Source: a virus
Virus record (IMG/VR): IMGVR_UViG_3300042563_000455
Span: 1 to 34,311 of that record
Reading direction: 5' to 3' (one strand)
DNA length: 34,311 nt
Of the stretch, positions 25,645 to 34,184 are shown one piece after another. Position 1 is the stretch's first letter. Every line of letters begins with the position of its first letter. A model generated the notes under the pieces. That model was not told where the DNA came from. It ran no database searches and saw only the letters and a program-made list of their open reading frames with translations. Made by a program: the position numbers and the translations under genes.

Positions 25645-28011
25645 ATGGCAGAAAGAATCGTATCACCGGGAGTTTTCACAAGAGAAAATGACCTTTCATT
25701 CTTAGCACAAGGTGTAGGAGAAATCGGAGCAGCATTTATAGGACCTTTTAAGCAAGGACCTGCATTCGTACCTACAATTGTGAGAACCCAATCAGAGTTC
25801 GAAGATATCTTCGGTACTCCTGATGGAACTTATTATACTGAATATGCAGTACAAAACTATTTAAGAGAAGCTGGACAAGCAACAATCGTAAGAGTTGCTG
25901 GTATTGGTGGATATCAACAATTAGCACCTTTAGGTATCTTAGCATCTGGTTCTACTAATGGAGTAGGACAAAAATTTGTTGGGGTACTTTATTCAACTAA
26001 TTTTGGTGATGAAAAAGTAGGTTTTACAAATGCATCAACTAATATCACAAGTAGTGCAGAAGGCGAGGGTAGTTTCGTAATTTCTGGACTAATTAGTTCA
26101 GGTTCTGGCGCAGCTAACATATCAGCATCTATATTAAGTACAGCTACTAATGATTTAGCAGACGTATTTGGTGAATCTGCATTTGGTGCTAAAGCAGCAT
26201 ACGCTTATAATTTCTTTGAAAACGTTGCATTATCCTACACTGGTTCTGGTGCTAATGGTACTAATAAAACTGTAATTAGTGAGGTAACATTACCAACTCA
26301 AACTTATGGTGATGCACAAGAAGCTGAAACTCCAATTGTTCAATCTCAATTAATTAGTGGTGAAAGATATAACCTATTCCAATTTAAAACTATTGGACAT
26401 GGTACATTATACAATACTAAATTTAAAGTTGGTATTTCTAATGTAAAAGCAGCTGGTGAAGATGGTTCGACTGATTATTCAACATTTACTGTAACAATTC
26501 GTTCATATAGTGATACTGATAAGAGAAAGAGTGTTGTTGAAACATTTAACAATGTAAACTTAGACCCTGCTTCTCCAAACTATATTGCTAGAAGAATTGG
26601 TGATAGATATTTCACAATTGATTCTAATGGTAAAATTACTGAATATGGTGATTATACATCAAAATCAAAATATGTAAGAGTAGTAGTTCAGGATGCAAAC
26701 GCTAATATTTTAGGACCTGGTTCTTATCCAATATCAGCAGCACCATTTGGACATGAAGCATATACAAATCCAATCAAAACAAATTCTACAACAGAAGATG
26801 GATGGGTGCCTGCAGTAACTTATCAAACTGGTTCAGCAAATAACACATCATCATCTCCAATTTATTATAGTGGATTTGATTTTGAAACATCTGGTGTATC
26901 AATGGATAATAAACAATATTTGAAACCAATTCCTGTTGGAGCTAAATCTGGAGCAAACGTAGCATTCGCATTTGATTCTCAATTGAATTATGTAATGACT
27001 GGTTCAGCATCAACTGATATGGTTAAGAGACAATTTGTATTAGGATTCCAATTTGGATTTGATGGTACTAACCCAACTGTAAAGATAGCTAAGGCTGGCG
27101 ATACTGATTGGGGTAATGCAAATCAGCAAGGTTTTAATTGCGCAACTTCAACATCATCTGGTTCAGTAGCATATACAAAAGCAATCAACGCTGTATCTAA
27201 TCCTGATGAGTATGATATCAATATGGTAGTAACTCCTGGTATTGTAAGACAATTACATCCGGCTATTACTTCTAAAGTAATTGATATGGTTGAAGAAAGA
27301 CAAGATTGTTTCTACATCGCTGATTTCAACGATTACGATGATACAATTACTGAAGCAACTGAGCAAGCAAATTCAGTAGATTCAAACTATGTAGCAACTT
27401 ACTATCCTTGGGTTAAAACAATCGATAGTAACACAAATAAATTAACTTCAGTTCCACCATCAGTATTGATGCCGGCTGTATTCGCTTCTAATGATAGATT
27501 AGCAGCTGAATGGTTCGCACCTGCTGGTTTGAATAGAGGTGGTATCACTGGAGCAGTTAGTGTATTAAATAGATTAACGCACGCTGAAAGAGATACTCTT
27601 TATGAGAACAAAGTAAACCCAATCGCAGCATTCCCTGGACAAGGTATTGTAGCATTCGGACAGAAGACATTGCAAGATAAGGCATCTGCTTTAGATAGAA
27701 TCAATGTTAGAAGATTACTTATCACTCTTAAGAAGTTTATCGCTTCAACATCTCGTTTCTTAGTGTTCGAACAAAATACATCTACGACTAGAAATAGATT
27801 CTTAAATACTGTTAATCCTTATTTAGAGTCTGTACAACAAAGACAAGGTCTTTATACATTCAAAGTTGTAATGGATGAAACTAACAACACACCGGATGTG
27901 ATTGATAGAAACATATTAGCAGGACAAATTTTCTTACAACCGGCTAAGACAGCGGAATTTATCGTAATAGATTTCAACATCTTACCAACTGGAGCAAGTT
28001 TCACAGCATAA
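25645..28011 (+). CDS. Contractile tail sheath protein (T4 gp18-like)
   Basis: A 788-residue sheath subunit; it polymerises around the tube and contracts to drive it through the host envelope. The N-terminus (RIVSPGVFTRENDLSF, then GAAFIGPFKQGPAF and YAVQNYLREAGQATIVRVAG) is the classic gp18/sheath start. The C-terminal domain from ~520 (EYDINMVVTPGI, LMPAVFASNDRLAAEWFAPA, NRLTHAERDTLYENKVNPIA, RRLLITLKKFI, TAEFIVIDFNILPTG) holds the conserved sheath core (PF04984/PF17482-type). At 788 residues it is ~130 longer than T4 gp18 (659). The extra length appears to lie in the middle, the part that protrudes outward in T4. It has a strong Shine-Dalgarno and is followed by the tube gene after 51 bases. 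Identification is firm. Confidence 0.96.
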   Translation: MAERIVSPGVFTRENDLSFLAQGVGEIGAAFIGPFKQGPAFVPTIVRTQSEFEDIFGTPDGTYYTEYAVQNYLREAGQATIVRVAGIGGYQQLAPLGILASGSTNGVGQKFVGVLYSTNFGDEKVGFTNASTNITSSAEGEGSFVISGLISSGSGAANISASILSTATNDLADVFGESAFGAKAAYAYNFFENVALSYTGSGANGTNKTVISEVTLPTQTYGDAQEAETPIVQSQLISGERYNLFQFKTIGHGTLYNTKFKVGISNVKAAGEDGSTDYSTFTVTIRSYSDTDKRKSVVETFNNVNLDPASPNYIARRIGDRYFTIDSNGKITEYGDYTSKSKYVRVVVQDANANILGPGSYPISAAPFGHEAYTNPIKTNSTTEDGWVPAVTYQTGSANNTSSSPIYYSGFDFETSGVSMDNKQYLKPIPVGAKSGANVAFAFDSQLNYVMTGSASTDMVKRQFVLGFQFGFDGTNPTVKIAKAGDTDWGNANQQGFNCATSTSSGSVAYTKAINAVSNPDEYDINMVVTPGIVRQLHPAITSKVIDMVEERQDCFYIADFNDYDDTITEATEQANSVDSNYVATYYPWVKTIDSNTNKLTSVPPSVLMPAVFASNDRLAAEWFAPAGLNRGGITGAVSVLNRLTHAERDTLYENKVNPIAAFPGQGIVAFGQKTLQDKASALDRINVRRLLITLKKFIASTSRFLVFEQNTSTTRNRFLNTVNPYLESVQQRQGLYTFKVVMDETNNTPDVIDRNILAGQIFLQPAKTAEFIVIDFNILPTGASFTA

Positions 28012-28032
28012 TACGAAAATAAAGGAATTAGA

Positions 28033-28040
28033 TATTTATT
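28033..28040 (+). promoter_or_regulatory. TATTTATT element before the tail tube gene
   Basis: A one-mismatch version of the recurrent octamer, 30 bases upstream of the tube ATG at 28063. The tube gene also has AGGA at 28053-28056 with a 6-base spacer. It may give the tube its own transcript in addition to read-through from the sheath. Confidence 0.35.
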
Positions 28041-28062
28041 AATATAATAAAAAGGAATAAAA

Positions 28063-28551
28063 ATGGCAGAAATATTAGAGTTTGATAAGATGTTCTATAC
28101 GAACTTCGAACCGAAGATGAAAAATAGATATGTGATGGAGATTGAAAACATCCCTTCATATCTTGTAAAGGCAGCAAATAGACCCACAATTCAATTTGAA
28201 ACAATTACTTTAGACCATATCAACGTAAAGAGAAAGTTAAAAGGTAAAGGTGAGTGGCAAGATGTAAGTATCACTTTGTATGACCCAATTGTACCTTCGG
28301 CAGCACAAGCGGTAATGGATTGGGTTCGTTTAGGACATGAATCAATTACTGGTAGAGATGGATACGCTGATTTCTATAAAAAAGATATCACTTTCTATAT
28401 GTTGGGACCTGTTGGTGATAAGATTGAACAATGGACTTTAAAAGGTGCATTTATTTCTCAGGCTAACTTTGGTGATTTATCGTTTGATTCTAATGAACCT
28501 GCAACAATAGAATTAACATTAGCTTACGATTACGCAATCTTAGAATTCTAA
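28063..28551 (+). CDS. Tail tube protein (T4 gp19-like)
   Basis: A 162-residue protein, close to T4 gp19 (163 residues). It forms the rigid inner tube through which DNA passes. Recognisable features are a KMFYTNFEPKMKNRYVMEI start, NRPTIQFETITLDHINVKRK, WQDVSITLYDPIVPSAAQAV and a C-terminal NEPATIELTLAYDYAILEF, the usual gp19 pattern. It directly follows the sheath, as in most contractile phages, and is followed by a strong terminator at 28570-28598. An AGGA ribosome-binding site precedes the ATG. Identification is firm. Confidence 0.95.
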   Translation: MAEILEFDKMFYTNFEPKMKNRYVMEIENIPSYLVKAANRPTIQFETITLDHINVKRKLKGKGEWQDVSITLYDPIVPSAAQAVMDWVRLGHESITGRDGYADFYKKDITFYMLGPVGDKIEQWTLKGAFISQANFGDLSFDSNEPATIELTLAYDYAILEF

Positions 28552-28569
28552 TCAAAAGTATATAAAATT

Positions 28570-28598
28570 AAGGGGATATCAAAAGTATCCCCTTTTTT
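28570..28598 (+). terminator. Intrinsic terminator after the tail tube gene
   Basis: A perfect 9-bp stem (AAGGGGATA at 28570-28578, TATCCCCTT at 28586-28594) with a 7-base loop, ending in an uninterrupted T run to 28598. It lies 18 bases after the tube stop. It should end the sheath-tube transcript and keep those abundant products apart from the low-copy tail-assembly genes downstream. Confidence 0.92.
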
Positions 28599-28625
28599 GT
28601 GCTTTCTAATTTTTTAAAAAGTATG

Positions 28626-28633
28626 TATTTATA
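28626..28633 (+). promoter_or_regulatory. TATTTATA element before the baseplate chaperone gene
   Basis: The octamer lies 35 bases upstream of the ATG at 28661 and 27 bases after the terminator. A terminator followed by this element is what a fresh transcription unit should look like, which supports a promoter role. No good Shine-Dalgarno is seen (AAGTAAAGTT precedes ATG). Confidence 0.5.
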
Positions 28634-28660
28634 TATACAAACTTAAAACAAAGTAAAGTT

Positions 28661-29425
28661 ATGAACGAAAGAGAATATGATTTTCCAACCGAAGTGTTGG
28701 ATTTACCATCTCAAGGTAAATTGTATCCAAAGGATAATCCGTTATCATCTGGTAGAATCACAATTAAATGTATGACTGCAAAGGAAGAAGATATCCTTTC
28801 CAATCAAAATCTTATTAAAAAAGGTGTTGTTTTGGATAAATTGTTTGAATCAATTATAGTTGATAATGGTGTAAATTCAAAAGATATTTTAATTGGTGAT
28901 AAAAACGCAATTTTATTAGCAACTAGATTATTAGGATATGGTCCTGATTATAATTTTAAATTTTATTCAAATGTTACTGGCGATGTAATATCAACAACTA
29001 TTGATTTGGCAAAAATCCAAACAAAAGAAGTAGATATGTCAGTATTCAATAATAAAAACGAATTTGATTATACAACACCATTTGGTAAAACAAAATTAAC
29101 ATTCAAATTATTAACTCATGGTGACGAAATTGCTATTGAGAAAGATATTGAAGGAATGCAAAAAATAAATAAAGAGTTTTCTGGTGAAATTACTACTAGA
29201 TTACGTTATATGATTAAAAGTGTAGAAGGTGATACATCTTTAGGTGCAATTACAAAGTATTTAAATAATATGTTAGCTAGAGATAGTAAAGCATTCAGAG
29301 AATATGTTAAAACTATATCTCCTGATGTTGATATGTCATTTACATATACCCACAGAGATGGAGAAAAGGAGGTAAGTCCGATTCCAATGGGCGTAGGGTT
29401 TTTTTGGCCTAGCTCAGAATCATAG
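28661..29425 (+). CDS. Baseplate/tail assembly chaperone-like protein (PF12322, gp26/gp51 type)
   Basis: A 254-residue protein. The start (YDFPTEVLDLPSQGKLYPKD, then ITIKCMTAKEEDILSNQNLI) and a LLATRLLGYGPDYNFKF segment match the T4 baseplate protein family (gp26/gp51-like), also called a tail assembly chaperone in relatives. It is needed for building the baseplate or tail and is usually not abundant in virions. It occupies the slot between tail tube and tape measure, where tail chaperone pairs sit in many phages. It ends with FFWPSSES-stop, and a second open frame continues from 29397 with what looks like the missing C-terminal part of this family (see 29433-29624). A run of seven T lies at 29399-29405. 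The family call is good. Whether the product stops here or continues by frameshift is open. Confidence 0.85.
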   Translation: MNEREYDFPTEVLDLPSQGKLYPKDNPLSSGRITIKCMTAKEEDILSNQNLIKKGVVLDKLFESIIVDNGVNSKDILIGDKNAILLATRLLGYGPDYNFKFYSNVTGDVISTTIDLAKIQTKEVDMSVFNNKNEFDYTTPFGKTKLTFKLLTHGDEIAIEKDIEGMQKINKEFSGEITTRLRYMIKSVEGDTSLGAITKYLNNMLARDSKAFREYVKTISPDVDMSFTYTHRDGEKEVSPIPMGVGFFWPSSES

Positions 29426-29432
29426 TGTTCAA
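29396..29432 (+). other. Candidate programmed frameshift zone (+1 or -2)
   Basis: Codons GGG TTT TTT TGG (29396-29407) sit just before the chaperone stop TAG at 29423-29425. The next frame, +1 relative to the chaperone, is open from 29397 and runs to 29624 without a stop. A switch could occur at the T7 run, or at TCA|TAG by skipping T29423, which would preserve FFWPSSES. Independent initiation at 29433 is the alternative. I see no SD-like stimulatory element. Confidence 0.45.
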
Positions 29433-29624
29433 ATGCATTCGCAGATATTTGATATGGTAAATTATGGAAACGGATTTACTATGATGGAAATCTATAAAAT
29501 GCCAACATATCTTCGAAACTTCTACTATAATAAATTGGTTGATTCAAAAACCAAAGAAAACGAACAAATACAAGCAGCCAATACAAAGGCTGGGAAATCA
29601 TCCAAAGTTAGGATTAAACGGTAA
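29433..29624 (+). CDS. Chaperone C-terminal continuation or small separate tail protein
   Basis: As an ATG-initiated frame this is 63 residues: MHSQIFDMVNYGNGFTMMEI, then YKMPTYLRNFYYNKLVD and a Lys-rich tail. The MPxYLRxFYYxKL pattern is what I expect at the C-terminus of tail-assembly chaperones of this group, directly after an FFWP motif. It is +1 to the preceding frame and open back to 29397. There is no convincing ribosome-binding site before 29433, only 7 bases after the upstream stop. I infer either a frameshift-made fusion, giving a short and a long chaperone as in many phages, or a coupled separate protein. A sequencing error in the T7 run is possible but less likely because FFWP is in the expected frame. 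Reading-frame existence is firm; expression mode is uncertain. Confidence 0.6.
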   Translation: MHSQIFDMVNYGNGFTMMEIYKMPTYLRNFYYNKLVDSKTKENEQIQAANTKAGKSSKVRIKR

Positions 29625-29648
29625 TTTACTGGGTAATCCTAACTTTTT
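29604..29648 (+). terminator. Intrinsic terminator overlapping the end of the chaperone frame
   Basis: A 13-bp perfect stem, AAAGTTAGGATTA at 29604-29616 and TAATCCTAACTTT at 29634-29646, with a 17-base loop and a T run to 29648. The left arm is coding sequence and the TAA of the 63-residue frame lies in the loop. The AAA...TTT ends mean it could stop RNA polymerase from either side. It should separate the chaperone transcript from the tape measure unit. Confidence 0.85.
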
Positions 29649-29659
29649 GTTTTATACGA

Positions 29660-29667
29660 TATTTATA
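29660..29667 (+). promoter_or_regulatory. TATTTATA element before 29689
   Basis: The octamer lies 29 bases upstream of the ATG at 29689, just after the terminator ending at 29648. It repeats the terminator-then-octamer arrangement seen at 28570-28633, so it probably starts the transcript for the small protein, tape measure, cap protein and gp53-like gene. Confidence 0.5.
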
Positions 29668-29688
29668 GTAGTATAAACCCAATATTCA

Positions 29689-29925
29689 ATGAAAAAATAT
29701 AAAATATCTAAATCAAATCTAAAAGAGCTGTTTGGATGGTTCGGTAAAAAGAATGTGCCAAATAAATTACAAACTATAATAGATAATGACCCGGTTTTAC
29801 AACAATTGAAAGCAGATGTTAATAAAATAAACAACAAATACGCTGATGATATTGAAAAAATGAAAAAAGAAGAACCTGAATATTATAATATGTTAGTTAA
29901 AGCTGGCATTTTGGGTAAAGATTAA
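29689..29925 (+). CDS. Small charged protein of unknown function before the tape measure
   Basis: A 78-residue protein, MKKYKISKSNLKELFGWFGK onward, Lys-rich and probably helical in the middle (LKADVNKINNKYADDIEKMK, suggestive of a short coiled coil). No membrane or catalytic motif is visible. I do not recognise a family. It starts after a TATTTATA element and stops 10 bases before the tape measure gene, so it is probably co-transcribed with it and may assist tail assembly. The role is only a positional inference. Confidence 0.55.
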   Translation: MKKYKISKSNLKELFGWFGKKNVPNKLQTIIDNDPVLQQLKADVNKINNKYADDIEKMKKEEPEYYNMLVKAGILGKD

Positions 29926-29935
29926 TTAATAAGTA

Positions 29936-32308
29936 ATGGCATTATCCAACGAACAATTACAACAAAGGGCTGACCTATTAGAAGAAATTGCTGAAATTGA
30001 AGCTAGGTTAGCTGTTACCAATGAAGCATTGGCAACGGCAACTGGTGCGCAACGAAGACAATTAGAACAAATAAGAGATTCCGAAAAGGAAACACTTGGA
30101 TACAGAAGAGCTTCAGTAGCTCCATTAAATGAGCAAGTTGCTGCAGAAGAGAGAGCAGAAAGAGCAGCTAGAGAAAGAGCAAAAGCTTATAGAGATTCTG
30201 CGAAATCAATGGCTAGATTGGCGCCTGATGTAAAAAAGATGCTAAAAGATTCTGTTACTGGTAATAGTTTAGTTGCTGCATCTAGTAGAAAGATAGTAGA
30301 ATTAAAAGCACAAGAATTAAGTTTAAGTGATGATGAATTAGAGGCAGCTCAAGAAAAAAGAGCAATTTTAGAAAATTTACAATCATCATTAATAACTCAA
30401 GCAAAAGCAACTGCATCTGCTGAAAGAAGTGCTAAAGGAATGACAGATTCTGCGCAAAGAAGATTAGAATTTCAAACATCAATAACGGATTTAAGTGAAG
30501 ATGAAAGAAAAATTGCTGAGGACTTATTTGAACAAAATGAACTATTAATTAAGCAAGAGGCTAGACTAAATGAATTAAAGGAAGCTCAAGATGGAATAAT
30601 TGGTGCACTACCGGCTGGATTGCAAAGTATCATTGGGGTAGCTAAAAAGTTAAAGATGGCTTTAGCGGCTGGTTTCGGCCCTATATTTATAATAGGAGCT
30701 ATATTGGCATTGGCAATTAAATCATTCGTTGATTTGGATGATGCAGCTGCAGATTTTAGAAAAGAAACTGGATTATTAAATTCGCAAATGGAGGGAATAA
30801 AATCCCAAGCAGTACAAATCAGTACGGAGTTTGCAAATATTGGATTAGAAAGTGCAGATGTCTTAAAAACCATATCATCTTTAAAAAGTGAATTTAGTGA
30901 TTCGGTTGAGTTTTCAAAAGAAACAGTAGCTGCACTAAGTGTAATGAATAAAAACTTTGGAATAGCAGCTGAATCATCAGCTAAAGTACAAGGTATATTT
31001 GAAAGTGTTGGTGGGTTGAGTGCAGAAACAGCAGCTAATGTTCAAATGCAGGCAGCTAATATGGCTAAATTAGCCGGAGTAGCTCCCGATAAAGTATTTA
31101 AAGATATTGCAGAAAATGCAGAAGCAGCATCAACGTTTTTTAAAGGAGATTTAAGTGCATTAACAAAGAATGCAGTTCAAGCCCGTAGAATGGGTACTTC
31201 TTTAAAAGAGCAAGTATCATTAGCAGAAAAATTATTAGATTTTGAAAGTGGTATAGAAGAAGAATTAGTAGCAGCAACTTTTGTTGGTGGACAATTTAAT
31301 TTGAGTAGAGCTAGAGCATTAGCAATGGAAGGTAAACTTCAAGAAGCAAATGAAGAAACTCTTTCTCAAATTCAAAGAAGTGGTGATTTCCGAAAGAAAG
31401 ATTACTTCACCCAACAGCAATTAGCCAAAGCAGCTGGAATGACCGTTGAAGAAATTAATAAACAACTTAGTACTCAAGATAAATTAAATAGTCTATCAGC
31501 AGAACAAAAGAAAGCTGCCGAAGATGCGATTAGTAAGGGATTGGATATAACAAACATTGGGGCAGACCAATTAGCACAAGAAACTGATAAATTTGCTAAA
31601 CAACAAGAACAGCAAAAGCAAGTTGAAAAAATAACAAACGCGTTTATGGGTATGGCAACTGTGATAGGAAATACATTGATGCCTTTAATTGAAGGTATTG
31701 GTATTGCATTGATGCCAATTCAAATGATAGTTGAATTAATACAATATGTATTTGGTGGTATTGGTGACTCTATTAGTAACATGATAGGTCCTTTGGGAAC
31801 TGTTGGTAAAGTTTTAAAGGGACTTGCTGGTTTGGCAGTTGTTTACGCAGCTTATAGCGCATTCCAAGGAATTATGGCAATGAGTTTGGGATTTGGATTA
31901 CCATTAGCAATAGCAGCTTCGGCAGCAATATTATCGGCAGGATTTGCTACATTATCAAAAGTTGGTGATATGAATTCACCGGCAGATGGCAAAACTCAAG
32001 TATCTACAAAAGAAGGTGGATTATTTCAATTATCTCCAAACGATGATATAGTTGCTGGGCCTGGTATATCAAATGCTTTAGCAAACGGAGGAACTCAACA
32101 AACGGGAACAACTCAACAATCGGCAACACCTCAAATGAATTTAGCAATTTTATCTGCACCATTAAATGCTATGATAGCTGAAATAAAAGGATTAAGAGCA
32201 GATATGGCTGCCGGTAAAATATCGGTACATATGGATGGAGCAAAAGTTACAGCAGGAGTATCAAATCAGGTTAATAAGAGTACACGAAATAACTTTGCAA
32301 TAGCATAA
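29936..32308 (+). CDS. Tail tape measure protein
   Basis: A 790-residue protein that sets tail length and occupies the tube lumen before DNA ejection. Residues ~1-235 are long charged helices with coiled-coil character. A hydrophobic segment lies at ~240-265 (AAGFGPIFIIGAILALAIKS). Helical repeats follow (~270-560), then a long hydrophobic zone at ~567-680 (ATVIGNTLMPLIEGIGIALM, GLAGLAVVYAAYSAF). The C-terminus has VSTKEGGLFQLSPNDDIVAG, a motif I recognise at the end of phage tape measures, then KISVHMDGAKVTAGV. If mostly alpha-helical at about 0.15 nm per residue, the tail would be near 120 nm; T4 gp29 (590 residues) gives about 100 nm. It lies after the chaperones and before the cap-like gene, the usual order. 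A tape measure role is well supported. Confidence 0.9.
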   Translation: MALSNEQLQQRADLLEEIAEIEARLAVTNEALATATGAQRRQLEQIRDSEKETLGYRRASVAPLNEQVAAEERAERAARERAKAYRDSAKSMARLAPDVKKMLKDSVTGNSLVAASSRKIVELKAQELSLSDDELEAAQEKRAILENLQSSLITQAKATASAERSAKGMTDSAQRRLEFQTSITDLSEDERKIAEDLFEQNELLIKQEARLNELKEAQDGIIGALPAGLQSIIGVAKKLKMALAAGFGPIFIIGAILALAIKSFVDLDDAAADFRKETGLLNSQMEGIKSQAVQISTEFANIGLESADVLKTISSLKSEFSDSVEFSKETVAALSVMNKNFGIAAESSAKVQGIFESVGGLSAETAANVQMQAANMAKLAGVAPDKVFKDIAENAEAASTFFKGDLSALTKNAVQARRMGTSLKEQVSLAEKLLDFESGIEEELVAATFVGGQFNLSRARALAMEGKLQEANEETLSQIQRSGDFRKKDYFTQQQLAKAAGMTVEEINKQLSTQDKLNSLSAEQKKAAEDAISKGLDITNIGADQLAQETDKFAKQQEQQKQVEKITNAFMGMATVIGNTLMPLIEGIGIALMPIQMIVELIQYVFGGIGDSISNMIGPLGTVGKVLKGLAGLAVVYAAYSAFQGIMAMSLGFGLPLAIAASAAILSAGFATLSKVGDMNSPADGKTQVSTKEGGLFQLSPNDDIVAGPGISNALANGGTQQTGTTQQSATPQMNLAILSAPLNAMIAEIKGLRADMAAGKISVHMDGAKVTAGVSNQVNKSTRNNFAIA

Positions 32309-32319
32309 AATATAAGTAA

Positions 32320-34149
32320 ATGCCAACGATAGAAGAATTATTTAAAAGTAAAAAATTAGTTAGTGGGCAAACTGCTGAACAACAATATGATATTCGTAAT
32401 ACTGCTGATTTGCGAAGAAATCCATATAATGTTTTAATGACACCATCTTTTAGAATTGCTGAAATTGGTAGAAGAAATTTATCACTTCGAACAAGAGAAA
32501 GAAGATTAGAAGAAGAAGTAACTGGATTACGCATATTATCAAAAACAACAAGTCCTATTTTATATGGAACTGATATAATCAAATTCACTACAAAGACTAG
32601 AGGTATTGTAGATGATATGAAAGGTGGTGCTGGTGGTGTTACTAATGGTGGTATATTAGGTACATTTTTAAATAAAGCAGAGAATTTAGGAAAAAATGTA
32701 TTATCAAAACTAGGTATTAAATTACCTGAACAACTTATACCAAGTAGAATTGTATTAGATAAAGATTTTACAAGAGAAGGTGGTGAATATAACACCATGA
32801 TTACTCTAAGAAATTTAAAATTACAATCTGGTGGTAATTTACTTGGTAATCTTATTAAAAATAATTTATCAGGAAGACCAAATCCAAACCAAATACTTGG
32901 TTCAGCTTTAGAATTAGGTAAAAAGAAATTAAACAATTTATTATTAGGTTCTCCATCTCAAGCAGCAGTTAATTTTGCAAAAGCCGGTGGTGTTCTATAT
33001 GATAGTCTAGCTCCATATGGTAAAGTAATGACTGATACCACAATCGGTTTATTATCAAAATATACGGAATATGAAGTAGATATATTTAATACACCATTAC
33101 CAATAACAAATTATATAGCAGTACCAAATGTAATAAAAACACCAAAAACAAAATTTAGTAGAAATGAAATACAACGTAATAATAGTATTGAAAGAGTTAG
33201 AGCGATGTTTACAACATCAGATTACTTAAATAAACAGGTTTCATATCCATCAGCAACTGGGTTAAAAAATGATTTAATCAAAGATACGGAAAAGCAATTA
33301 GATGATTATGATTTTGTAACTTTAAAATTTTGGTCTGTGCATAAAAAGGCAGCAGTAAACTTTAGAGCAACTATAAGTGGATTAAGTGAAACATTATCAC
33401 CTAGTTGGGATACTAATAAATTTATTGGAAATCCATTTAATTTTTATACATATAATGGTGTTGAACGAAGTATAACTTTTAATTTTAAAGTATATTCCTT
33501 ATCATATGATGAACATGTAGCAGCTTGGCAAAGATTAAATTTTTTAACAAGTCTTACTTATCCACAAGGGTATTCACAAAACTCAGTATATGCACCTTTT
33601 ATTAAATTTACATTAGGAGATATGTTTAGAAATAAAGAAGCATATATAGATTCATTAACATATACAATTGATGATAATTCACCTTGGGATATTGGTCTTG
33701 ATACTGAAACTAAAAATTGGAAATTGCCAAAAATTGTAAATGTTGATATTACGCTTAAATTAGTAGAAACAATTGGAAGTACATATCAAAAAAGATTATA
33801 TGGATATGGTGATGTTCCTGCTAATGTTTCAATTAAGCAAGATAGTAACAAAGAATTAAATGCGGATGGTTCTCCTAAAAAGAAAGAAGATGGCACTCAG
33901 ACTGATGTAAAACAGGATTCAAATACAAAAAATCCATCCGAAGAAAAACCAAAAGAAAAAATAGGTCCACATGGTATATTTGTAGAAAAATACAAAGATT
34001 TCAATATATACAAAAAATCAAAACCACCAAATTTTGTATATATTACAAGAGATGGAGAGCAACCACTTCATGCAGGACCCGAAGGTAGGGCAGAGATAGA
34101 GTTACTTAACTTTGAAAGAAGATGGATTGATAATTTTATTGGAAAATAA
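32320..34149 (+). CDS. Baseplate tube-initiator/cap-like protein (gp48/gp54-type, tentative)
   Basis: A 609-residue protein following the tape measure. Residues ~328-485 (FVTLKFWSVHKKAAVNFRAT, SPSWDTNKFIGNPFNFYTYN, VERSITFNFKVYSLS, FIKFTLGDMFRNKEAYIDSL, SLTYTIDDNSPWDIG) look like a tube-like beta domain of the kind found in T4 gp48/gp54, which sit between baseplate hub and tail tube. Residues ~505-555 are a very charged Lys/Asp/Glu/Ser linker. The final ~55 residues (GIFVEKYKDFNIYKKSKPPN then RRWIDNFIGK) form a separate small domain. The N-terminal ~300 residues are mostly unrecognised. T4 places gp48 and gp54 right after its tape measure gp29, which agrees with the order here. Tube-junction function is an inference; a virion baseplate role is likely. 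Confidence 0.7.
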   Translation: MPTIEELFKSKKLVSGQTAEQQYDIRNTADLRRNPYNVLMTPSFRIAEIGRRNLSLRTRERRLEEEVTGLRILSKTTSPILYGTDIIKFTTKTRGIVDDMKGGAGGVTNGGILGTFLNKAENLGKNVLSKLGIKLPEQLIPSRIVLDKDFTREGGEYNTMITLRNLKLQSGGNLLGNLIKNNLSGRPNPNQILGSALELGKKKLNNLLLGSPSQAAVNFAKAGGVLYDSLAPYGKVMTDTTIGLLSKYTEYEVDIFNTPLPITNYIAVPNVIKTPKTKFSRNEIQRNNSIERVRAMFTTSDYLNKQVSYPSATGLKNDLIKDTEKQLDDYDFVTLKFWSVHKKAAVNFRATISGLSETLSPSWDTNKFIGNPFNFYTYNGVERSITFNFKVYSLSYDEHVAAWQRLNFLTSLTYPQGYSQNSVYAPFIKFTLGDMFRNKEAYIDSLTYTIDDNSPWDIGLDTETKNWKLPKIVNVDITLKLVETIGSTYQKRLYGYGDVPANVSIKQDSNKELNADGSPKKKEDGTQTDVKQDSNTKNPSEEKPKEKIGPHGIFVEKYKDFNIYKKSKPPNFVYITRDGEQPLHAGPEGRAEIELLNFERRWIDNFIGK

Positions 34150-34184
34150 ACCAATCTAAAAGATATAACAATTGTAAATAAAAT

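Noticed and set aside
29399-29405. Classic -1 slippery heptamer at the T7 run
   Set aside because: The needed frame is +1 (or -2), not -1, relative to the chaperone; a -1 slip does not reach the downstream frame.
32271-32936. 221-residue minus-strand frame
   Set aside because: It lies opposite the tape measure end and the cap-like gene, which are well supported; composition is that of an antisense shadow.
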